From the NCBI GenBank assembly GCA_030049955.1, contig JASIJX010000312.1, positions 1 through 7,032 on the forward strand: a stretch of DNA of 7,032 nucleotides, given 5' to 3'. A model generated the notes under the pieces. The model did no database searches and was not told the origin of the DNA. It saw nothing but the letters and a program-made list of their open reading frames with translations. The translations under genes were made by a program, and so were the position numbers. The stretch is from Acidobacteriaceae bacterium (GTDB lineage: Bacteria > Acidobacteriota > Terriglobia > Terriglobales > Acidobacteriaceae). Position 1 is the first letter of the stretch. Each line of letters begins with the position of its first letter. This document shows positions 1-4,665 of this stretch, one piece after another.

Positions 1-852
1 CCGAAACACCTGCCGCAGCGCTTTGATGTTTTTGAGACCGCAATTATGCGTAGCATATCCGCACAGTTCGGTAAGAACCTCGAGCAGTCGCTTGGATGTC
101 GTTGCCCGAATCTTGAATTTTGAGTGTCGGCCCCCGACACGCCGTTTGGTCGTCTTCCAGCGAATGATTGTCAGGATTTCCCGACGCAGCTCGTCGCTCA
201 TCTGGTCAAGAGAGAGCCCGTACTGCGTCGGGTTCTTACTATCCAGATTGAGGTGGAGGAAAAGCTTCTGAAGTCCGGACCGCCTCAGCTGCATTCTGAA
301 GCACCGCTCGGTTATCGTGACCGTACCGAGCGACCTTTTTCGGTCCAACATCTCCTTCATCCACGCCTCGACATCTTCCTGTGTCAACTGATCTGGGGTT
401 TTGCCAAGTCGAATTGCGAAGTTGACAATGCCGGAGCATCCTCCGTATCCAGCCTTCAAAGCAGCGCGCACCTGGTCCCACGACCGGTGCAATGCATATT
501 CAGGACTGGCGTCCCACCCTGATGCGTAGGCAAAATGAAGCAAGCGATCCTTCATCAAGCGGTAGCGTACGGTAGATTGTCGAGAGATCTTGCGCGCTGT
601 CACGTAAATAAACAGCTTCTTGTCAAATGCGGCGCCAACGATTTCCTCGATGTCGATGAGTTCAAGCGGATAATCGCGCATCTCGGCAATGCGCCGGATA
701 GTGATTAGCATCTCTTTCTTGTTTTTGGGGGATACGACGGACCAGCCCGGAGAAGAAGCATTTTTCTCGATGGCGCGATACAGGTCTGCTAGTGTCATCA
801 TGGGACGTTTGGTCGTTCGAAACGGGTTACGGCAAGACAAGTGTTTGTTCAA
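1..852 (-). CDS. Putative tyrosine recombinase/integrase-like protein, N-terminal part (runs off left edge)
   Basis: The minus strand is open from 852 to base 1 (284 codons, no stop), so the C-terminus is outside the window. A TTG at 852-850 is the preferred start because GGAGG (865-861) lies 8 bases before it. The ATG pair at 801 and 798 has no clear ribosome binding site. Residues about 90-200 are helical, basic and arranged like the SAM-like core-binding domain of phage/XerC-type integrases, including TQEDVEAWMKEML near 157-169. The segment at 217-235 (MSDELRREILTIIRWKTTK) resembles the linker before an integrase catalytic domain. No catalytic Arg, HxxR or Tyr is visible, because that part would lie beyond the edge. 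The family call is therefore inference from the look of the N-terminal half and from neighbouring excisionase-type genes. A different DNA-binding protein remains possible. Confidence 0.5.
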   Translation of the reverse strand, partial: MNKHLSCRNPFRTTKRPMMTLADLYRAIEKNASSPGWSVVSPKNKKEMLITIRRIAEMRDYPLELIDIEEIVGAAFDKKLFIYVTARKISRQSTVRYRLMKDRLLHFAYASGWDASPEYALHRSWDQVRAALKAGYGGCSGIVNFAIRLGKTPDQLTQEDVEAWMKEMLDRKRSLGTVTITERCFRMQLRRSGLQKLFLHLNLDSKNPTQYGLSLDQMSDELRREILTIIRWKTTKRRVGGRHSKFKIRATTSKRLLEVLTELCGYATHNCGLKNIKALRQVFR

Positions 853-860
853 TGTTTCAG

Positions 861-865
861 CCTCC
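861..865 (-). promoter_or_regulatory. Shine-Dalgarno site deciding a TTG start
   Basis: Read on the minus strand this is GGAGG, followed by the 8-base spacer CTGAAACA and then TTG AAC AAA. The frame continues without a stop through ATG 801 to the window edge. The in-frame ATGs at 801 and 798 are preceded by sequence with no purine-rich site, so the TTG at 852 is the better start. Confidence 0.6.
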
Positions 866-958
866 AAAGTGCAATAGAATTTAAAGAATCCAGCCCGCTC
901 CGAAGAACCTGACTGCGTCGTCGAGTGCACCAGCGCGGGCCGGATGTCGATTGAGGGC

Positions 959-1387
959 CTAAGCCCAGGGGGCGGCCGGGACGTTGTTTTCGGCGCCACG
1001 CAGGTAAGCGGGCGCCCAGCGCAGCCAGTCCTCCTCTGCATCTACAGGAGGACAATCGAAAAACGAAGCGGCCGGCTCGGGCCCGCCCCAGCACCCGAAA
1101 GCTATCGCGTGCTCGCGGAGTAAATGCAGGGCCTCCGTTGCTTCCTTTATGAGGTGAGGCGAAGTGGGAGTGCTGAGTCTCCGTGAGATGGTGCGAATAT
1201 CCACGCGGAAGATGCAGCCGACATTGAGGCGATTCGCACTTTTGCCGAAGAACACACTGATCAAGAAGATGACGTGTGAGATCGGCAGCAGATGGTCTAT
1301 TACCTCACCGCGGTCAAGCCGAGACTCAACCAGGCGGCGAATCTCGCGCTTGAGGCGCGCGAGGCTCCAGTGTGTTGGATTGACCAT
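959..1387 (-). CDS. Hypothetical protein, 142 residues
   Basis: I do not recognise this protein. The start is well supported: AAGGAG at 1399-1394 sits 6 bases before ATG 1387-1385, and the frame ends at TAG 961-959. The N-terminal third is basic and helical (WSLARLKREIRRLVESRLDRG, about 7-27). A short hydrophobic stretch, HVIFLISVFFG, follows at about 38-48. Residues 64-95 form another Arg/Leu-rich helical segment. The C-terminus is rich in Trp, Pro and acidic residues. It lies between the four-helix-bundle gene upstream (108-base gap) and the integrase-like gene downstream (106-base gap), all on the same strand. It may belong to the same mobile module, but its function cannot be read from the sequence. 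Overlapping plus-strand frames look like shadows. Confidence 0.6.
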   Translation of the reverse strand: MVNPTHWSLARLKREIRRLVESRLDRGEVIDHLLPISHVIFLISVFFGKSANRLNVGCIFRVDIRTISRRLSTPTSPHLIKEATEALHLLREHAIAFGCWGGPEPAASFFDCPPVDAEEDWLRWAPAYLRGAENNVPAAPWA

Positions 1388-1495
1388 GATGGTCTCCTTG
1401 GGTTAGGGGAAGTTGTGGTTGAAATTGGTTCGATCGGTTGTGCGCAAAGGGACAGTAAACGGAACATGACTTCCCTTCCGCAACTGCTGGTATTC

Positions 1496-1906
1496 CTACA
1501 AACCACGATTTCGTTTTTGTTCGGGACTTAGGGGACTAAGGGACTGCGCTTTCAGCGCGCGGATAAGGGCATTGAGCATTTTGCTCGTCGAGGTGCAGAG
1601 CGTTTCTGACTCTGACTGGACGTTGTCGCTCCCGAAGCCAAGCGCTCTTGCAATTACCAGCAAAGTTTCGACTTCACACAGCGAACCGCGGGCGATACCA
1701 AGGAATTGAAGATATTCACCACGAGACGCCCGACCGTGTCCCTCCGCAATATTACATGCGGAAGATATCCCAGCTCTGCGTATCTGCGACGTGAGACCCC
1801 ATCGTTCCTCTGAAGGAAAAACTGATGTCAGCCGATACAGCGAAAGCGCCATGCGTACAGCCTCTTGCCAAACTCGCAAATCTCGAAAGGACTCACCCAC
1901 ATGCAA
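1496..1906 (-). CDS. Four-helix-bundle protein (23S rRNA-intervening-sequence protein family)
   Basis: The family signature is strong. Visible elements are FRDLRVWQEAVRMALSLYRL (7-26), FPSEERWGLTSQIRRAGIS (30-48), the hallmark NIAEGHGR (52-59), and FLGIARGSLCEVETLL (68-83). The length of 136 residues is normal for S23/four-helix-bundle proteins. These form small homo-oligomeric helical bundles. Members are found in intervening sequences of 23S rRNA genes but also scattered elsewhere, and their molecular role is unclear. The start is TTG 1906-1904 behind GGAG at 1915-1912 (5-base spacing). GTG 1900 is a possible alternative, and the nearby ATG at 1902 is out of frame. The gene starts 15 bases after the stop of the upstream excisionase-type gene, which suggests co-transcription. 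The C-terminal 15 residues are basic and divergent. Confidence 0.9.
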   Translation of the reverse strand: MHVGESFRDLRVWQEAVRMALSLYRLTSVFPSEERWGLTSQIRRAGISSACNIAEGHGRASRGEYLQFLGIARGSLCEVETLLVIARALGFGSDNVQSESETLCTSTSKMLNALIRALKAQSLSPLSPEQKRNRGL

Positions 1907-1921
1907 ATCTTCTCCGCCTGA

Positions 1922-2368
1922 TCAACGAGTCGCTGTTTCATCTTCGTTGCCTCTGCTCGCACCTTCGGGTGCGAGATCCGGCGAGGGCACTTGCAACGCC
2001 GCCGACGAACGAATCGAACTCTGGCCTGCTGCGCGACACTCTTGTAGCCAGTCCGCAATCTTTGGCGGATAAATCTTCAGCCTCCGTGCCCTTCCTTCGC
2101 TGCCAACATCACGGTCGACGGGCATGCCCGCCCTTACTTTTCGGTAAACCGTTTCGAGATGCCAGTGCAGAAGGGCAGCCAGTTCTCGCGGAGTAATGTA
2201 TCGGCGCATTGAACGTAGCCGCGCGTCCATGTTGTCGCCGCTGGATGGTAGAGCCGATTTGTGCAGCCCGCCTTGTTGAGGTTTCACAGCACTTGGCCCC
2301 ATAAGCCTGCTGCACATGAGATCTGAAAGGATTTGTCTGACAAGTTCGACAAGTAAACTGTCTGCCAT
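1922..2368 (-). CDS. Excisionase-type helix-turn-helix DNA-binding protein
   Basis: Residues about 57-110 carry a MerR/excisionase-like winged HTH: RRYITPRELAALLHWH (55-70), then ETVYRKVRAGMP (72-83), a basic wing around GRARRLKIYP (92-101), and a closing helix KIADWLQECR. Such proteins bind DNA as excision factors or as small transcriptional regulators. The start at ATG 2368-2366 has AAGGGA (2378-2373) at suitable spacing. The first ~50 residues are not recognisable and an internal start (Met47 or Met54) is possible, although neither has a good ribosome binding site. The C-terminal ~35 residues look disordered (Ser, Pro, Glu, Arg). It leads the minus-strand set that continues with the four-helix-bundle gene and it faces a second HTH gene at 2802. 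Confidence 0.75.
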   Translation of the reverse strand: MADSLLVELVRQILSDLMCSRLMGPSAVKPQQGGLHKSALPSSGDNMDARLRSMRRYITPRELAALLHWHLETVYRKVRAGMPVDRDVGSEGRARRLKIYPPKIADWLQECRAAGQSSIRSSAALQVPSPDLAPEGASRGNEDETATR

Positions 2369-2402
2369 AAGGTCCCTTCATTTGCGCCGAGGGATGAATC
2401 GC

Positions 2403-2432
2403 GACAAGACGCCAGCCTCAAGCTGTCTCGTC
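2403..2432. promoter_or_regulatory. Imperfect dyad upstream of the minus-strand HTH gene
   Basis: GACAAGAC (2403-2410) pairs with GTCTCGTC (2425-2432) at 7 of 8 positions. Inside, AGC (2414-2416) pairs with GCT (2422-2424) around the loop CTCAA. The dyad lies 35-64 bases upstream of ATG 2368, so it could be an operator or a leader hairpin for that gene. Its function is inferred from position only. Confidence 0.35.
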
Positions 2433-2718
2433 CTGATAAGGTTTGATGCATTTCAGAACAAATTGAGACGGATTGATATCAATATTTACATTTTGCGACA
2501 TAACGTCGAGCGTGCACAAAAACATAAACCATATAGAATCAATACGTTGCTCGCTACCCTGCCCCAAGACCCGTCTGCGGGGGTGAAGGCGTTATCTTGT
2601 AATGTCCCCTGCAGCTCGAAAACTGGGAGAAGCCCCCAAATTCAAATCGCGTACAAGCCAAACTCTCGCATACCGTATAGCCAAATGTGATCGGAGTCTC
2701 CTTACACGCAGTGCAACG

Positions 2719-2790
2719 TCTCTCGTATACGCCGGACTCTTATACCGCTCTCTCCTGTGTACCGGACTCTTTTACCACTCTCTCCTGTAC
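2719..2790. repeat. 30-base tandem repeat, two copies plus a degenerate partial copy
   Basis: Units 2731-2760 and 2761-2790 match at 25 of 30 positions. Both contain CCGGACTCT, a T(A/T)TACC block and CTCTCTCCTGT. A third, partial element at 2719-2730 (TCTCTCGTATAC) lies one period upstream and matches 10 of 12 bases at 2779-2790. The last full copy ends 11 bases before ATG 2802, so the array overlaps the expected promoter or leader of the plus-strand HTH gene. A period of 30 is close to three helical turns, which would place bound proteins on one face of the DNA. There is no spacer of unique sequence, so this is not CRISPR. Confidence 0.75.
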
Positions 2791-2801
2791 AGTGATTAAC
2801 A

Positions 2802-3014
2802 ATGGCAAATTGGCTCAAGGTTTCGGAGATTGCCGATTATCTGAAGATTTCCCGCGCAACCGTTTACCGACTTCTTCAACAACAACAATTGCCGAGCCAC
2901 AGAATAGGGAGCATGCTTCTCTTCGATCAGGAAGAGGTCGATCGATGGATTCGATCACATACAAATACGCGGCACACCCATGCTAAGACCAAGGATCAGG
3001 GGCAACGAAAATAA
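2802..3014 (+). CDS. Excisionase-family helix-turn-helix protein, 70 residues
   Basis: This is a typical small excisionase/HTH_17-type protein. ANWLKVSEIADYLKIS (2-17) forms the first helices, RATVYRLLQQQQLPSHRIG (18-36) the recognition helix and turn, and LLFDQEEVDRWIRSH (39-53) the wing and last helix. The tail is basic (HTHAKTKDQGQRK). Family members bind DNA as recombination directionality factors or small repressors. ATG 2802 is the only sensible start, but the preceding AGTGATTAACA gives no real Shine-Dalgarno, so translation may be weak or leaderless. It is transcribed away from the other HTH gene (start 2368). The 30-base repeats immediately upstream are the natural candidates for its own or its partner's binding sites. 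Confidence 0.85.
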   Translation: MANWLKVSEIADYLKISRATVYRLLQQQQLPSHRIGSMLLFDQEEVDRWIRSHTNTRHTHAKTKDQGQRK

Positions 3015-3310
3015 CAATTCAGATTTCGCGCAGCGCGCCGGGACGAATATTCGGATCGGTCGAATTTGCGGTAAAGGCAGCACAGCTCGGCTTTGCAGCC
3101 CGAACAATGTGCTGCTTCCAACAGGCCAGCCCAATAAGCTGGTCCTGTTCATCGGTGCCGATATCAGACATGCCTGCTAAAGCAGCGGAGGCTGGATGCG
3201 GCAGCAGTCGAGATTCGCATCTCGGCATTGCGCTTTATTCTTCGTGTGCGCAGTTTGTTCAACCAGGCTCGTTTCTACCTTTTGTGTTCCCTGTGGGATG
3301 CCTTCAACCC

Positions 3311-3340
3311 CGGGCAAGCTGCTTTGCATTAGCTTGCCTG
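3311..3340. repeat. Inverted repeat, about 10-bp stem
   Basis: CGGGCAAGCT (3311-3320) pairs with AGCTTGCCTG (3331-3340), with one G-U wobble, around the 10-base loop GCTTTGCATT. No T-run follows on either strand, so it is not a standard terminator. It lies in gene-free DNA, and its role is unknown. Confidence 0.5.
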
Positions 3341-3409
3341 GTGCCTTAGCCCCAGCAGAGCACATTCAGTCTCATGAGGTCGTCAACAACTTTTTGCCTC
3401 TAAGTGTTA

Positions 3410-3436
3410 CCCTGCTCACAAGCATCCACAGCAGGG
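3410..3436 (-). terminator. Possible hairpin terminator after the Cys-rich gene
   Basis: CCCTGCT (3410-3416) and AGCAGGG (3430-3436) form a 7-bp stem with a 13-base loop. On the minus strand the hairpin begins 8 bases after the stop codon of the Cys-rich gene. The downstream strand lacks a clear T-run, so intrinsic termination is doubtful. Confidence 0.3.
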
Positions 3437-3444
3437 GATTGATG

Positions 3445-3621
3445 CTAGGCGGCATCGAACGAGAGATCGGCTAACGCGTCGAGGATCGGATCGTAGTCAT
3501 CAACCGGCCAGTCGATCGCGAAGCTGGAATCTGAGCCGATTGTCTCGCCGCAGCAACCACAGATCACGCCGCCGTATGATTCGTTCGTCTCATCTATTCT
3601 GTGTCCTTCTTTGCAACGCAT
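3445..3621 (-). CDS. Small Cys-rich, zinc-ribbon-like protein, 58 residues
   Basis: From ATG 3621-3619 the protein begins MRCKEGHRID, has a second knuckle VICGCCGETIG at 19-29, and ends with an acidic tail (AIDWPVDDYDPILDALADL, 35-53). C3, H7, C21, C23 and C24 are arranged like the metal-binding residues of a short zinc ribbon. Zinc binding is inferred. GAGG at 3630-3627 places a ribosome binding site just before this ATG. A TTG at 3645 would add eight charged residues and is less likely. The gene begins inside the 33-codon frame that overlaps it in another frame and follows the ABM-like gene, so it looks like the last gene of the operon. I do not recognise a specific function. Confidence 0.6.
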   Translation of the reverse strand: MRCKEGHRIDETNESYGGVICGCCGETIGSDSSFAIDWPVDDYDPILDALADLSFDAA

Positions 3622-3695
3622 CGCTTCCTCTTTCTCGTGTTCCAAGCCGGAACAACGGTCTTGGTTAATGTTTTTCTTGCGGGGAATTCGTTCAT
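3594..3695 (-). CDS. Very short basic reading frame, 33 residues
   Basis: ATG 3695-3693 overlaps the TGA of the ABM-like gene as ATGA. GGGAG at 3705-3701 is spaced 5 bases before the ATG. The peptide is basic (PARKTLTKTVV, then TRKRKRCVAKKD) and ends at TAG 3596-3594, after the Cys-rich gene has already begun in another frame at 3621. No homology is recognised. It may be a real micro-protein, or simply a translated bridge that delivers ribosomes to the Cys-rich gene. It could also be chance, since only the start context supports it. Confidence 0.3.
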   Translation of the reverse strand: MNEFPARKTLTKTVVPAWNTRKRKRCVAKKDTE

Positions 3696-4036
3696 GCGTT
3701 CTCCCTATCTAAACGGTCCTCTGAGGTGGCGCAGGTGGCCAGGCAGTGTGAATTGGTGTCAGGGTCCCTGAATTGGAATATCCCGAGGTTGAAATCTGCG
3801 ACGGTTGCCGAGCGAATCCAATGATCGAGCGAATGAACCCGCACGCTATCCCGGGAGCGCAAAAAATGCTCTTCAGATACCCAGAACTCGATCCCCAGAA
3901 AGATGTTGGGCTTGCCTTGTTGGTGCCCGAGAATTGTTGAGACAATCTTGAGCCAGAAGCAGCCCGGGTCAAAAGCCGAGGTGAATGCAGCACACTCCGC
4001 CGCATCCACCTCGAACAGGTGTAGGACATAGATCAT
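3692..4036 (-). CDS. ABM-like (dimeric alpha/beta-barrel) small protein, 114 residues
   Basis: The start is ATG 4036-4034, with GGAG (4048-4045) 8 bases before it. The frame is open further upstream to 4186, but that part overlaps the membrane gene and is not needed. Residues 2-10 form a beta strand (IYVLHLFEV) followed by a helix (AAECAAFTSAF). Then come IFLGIEFWVSEEHFLRSRDS (45-64) and a final strand NLGIFQF (83-89). That strand-helix-strand order with an FW-SEE-F-R pattern resembles antibiotic-biosynthesis-monooxygenase-like ferredoxin folds. The fold is inferred and no catalytic residue can be assigned. Its ATG shares ATGA with the stop of the upstream membrane-protein gene, so the two are probably translationally coupled. 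Confidence 0.6.
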   Translation of the reverse strand: MIYVLHLFEVDAAECAAFTSAFDPGCFWLKIVSTILGHQQGKPNIFLGIEFWVSEEHFLRSRDSVRVHSLDHWIRSATVADFNLGIFQFRDPDTNSHCLATCATSEDRLDRENA

Positions 4037-4548
4037 GGAGATGTCTCCAGAGTCGGAAATGAAACATCGCGGTTGGAAGCTGTTGCGAAAGATTTCGATG
4101 TGGGAAGATGCCAGTCCTGGTCTTCGTCGCGGACAGCCTTTCTCGTCAGCGACCCGAGAGTTCCAAAGATCAGTGTGGGTAGGCAAAATAGGATGAAGTT
4201 GAATAGAATCGACGATGCGACCACTTCAAGGGCGGTTCCGGCCAACCCATATAGGACGTTGGTCCTGCGGTAGTTGTGGAAGAGAGGAAGGGCGATTAAC
4301 ACGATCCCCAATGCCTCCAGAGCAACTCTTTTAAGACCATGATTTACCGGATCGAACGCTGAGTTCACCCAGTTTCCGATAAGGATGAAGAGAGCGCCGA
4401 AAAGGATCGCCATGAAGTGCCGAGTATAGAGGAGCTTGTGTCCGAATCTGGCTTGTACATGGCGGCGAAACGCGATCAGCTCTTTGACGGCAAAGACCTC
4501 TCCAGTAATAACTCCGAGGAGCAGAGCAATTAATAAGAGCAGTTTCAT
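4033..4548 (-). CDS. Membrane protein with about four transmembrane helices, 171 residues
   Basis: From ATG 4548-4546 the protein opens directly with a hydrophobic helix (KLLLLIALLLGVITGEVFAV, 2-21). Further membrane segments are at about 45-62 (FMAILFGALFILIGNWVN), 75-92 (VALEALGIVLIALPLFHN, approximately) and 98-132 (long enough for one or two helices). Residues 134-171 form a hydrophilic tail. A GTG at 4656 would add 36 mainly polar residues encoded across a strong hairpin and lacks a ribosome binding site, so the ATG is preferred, although its own Shine-Dalgarno is weak. It ends at TGA 4035-4033, overlapping the next gene as ATGA. The family is not recognised. A role in envelope or transport is only a guess from the hydrophobicity. 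Confidence 0.7.
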   Translation of the reverse strand: MKLLLLIALLLGVITGEVFAVKELIAFRRHVQARFGHKLLYTRHFMAILFGALFILIGNWVNSAFDPVNHGLKRVALEALGIVLIALPLFHNYRRTNVLYGLAGTALEVVASSILFNFILFCLPTLIFGTLGSLTRKAVRDEDQDWHLPTSKSFATASNRDVSFPTLETSP

Positions 4549-4566
4549 TTTGCTGTCCAGCTTTCT

Positions 4567-4601
4567 CAGCCCTGCGCCAAAGGTATTTCGGCGCAGGGCT
4601 G
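4567..4601. promoter_or_regulatory. Perfect 12-bp stem-loop between the regulator and membrane genes
   Basis: CAGCCCTGCGCC (4567-4578) is the exact reverse complement of GGCGCAGGGCTG (4590-4601), with an 11-base loop. On the minus strand it lies 65 bases after the regulator stop and 18 bases before ATG 4548. No T-run follows on either strand, so a simple terminator is unlikely. A transcript attenuator, an RNA-processing site or a translation-control hairpin fits the position. Confidence 0.6.
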
Positions 4602-4665
4602 TGGTGACAGAGGCTCGATTCAGGAACGTTCCAGATGTGGGCTCTGGTGCTCGCACACTTGAGAA

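Larger units (their letters stand above)
2369..2801. promoter_or_regulatory. Divergent intergenic control region
   Basis: There is no convincing gene in these 433 bases. They separate two divergently transcribed excisionase-type genes and so must hold both promoters. The stretch around 2460-2560 is notably AT-rich. An imperfect dyad lies at 2403-2432 and a 30-base tandem repeat at 2731-2790. Plus-strand frames here (2316-2690 and 2602-2799) have no recognisable protein character. No promoter hexamers could be assigned with confidence. An attachment site or replication origin is conceivable (AT-rich patch plus repeats) but there is no replication initiator gene in the window. Confidence 0.55.
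3015..3444. other. Gene-free stretch between convergent genes
   Basis: These 430 bases separate the end of the plus-strand HTH gene from the end of the minus-strand Cys-rich gene. Several short frames are open on both strands, but none shows protein-family features or a good ribosome binding site. The contents I can point to are a small hairpin at 3209-3224 (CGAGAT/ATCTCG), a larger one at 3311-3340 and one at 3410-3436. No tRNA or attachment-site signature is seen. Confidence 0.5.

Noticed and set aside
1496..1906. Avd protein of a diversity-generating retroelement
   Set aside because: The fold is related, but the NIAEG-type signature is of the standard S23 family and no reverse transcriptase or template/variable repeat is visible.
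2316..2690. A 124-codon plus-strand frame in the control region
   Set aside because: It has no family likeness and no good ribosome binding site, and it starts antisense inside the HTH gene. It is probably chance.
2731..2790. CRISPR array
   Set aside because: The 30-base units abut directly with no unique spacers, there are only two full copies, and no cas gene is present.
2602..2799. A 65-codon plus-strand frame encoding a repeated decapeptide (GLLYRSLLCT / GLFYHSLLYS)
   Set aside because: The peptide repeat simply reflects the 30-base DNA repeat, whose period is a multiple of three. There is no ribosome binding site and the frame ends just before the HTH gene.
3196..3474. A 92-codon plus-strand frame in the gene-free stretch
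   Set aside because: Its composition is irregular, no domain is recognised, it lacks a ribosome binding site, and its end is antisense to the Cys-rich gene.
4037..4186. N-terminal extension of the ABM-like protein to 4186
   Set aside because: It would overlap the membrane gene by about 150 bases, while the ATG at 4036 has a good ribosome binding site, an ATGA junction and begins exactly at the first beta strand.
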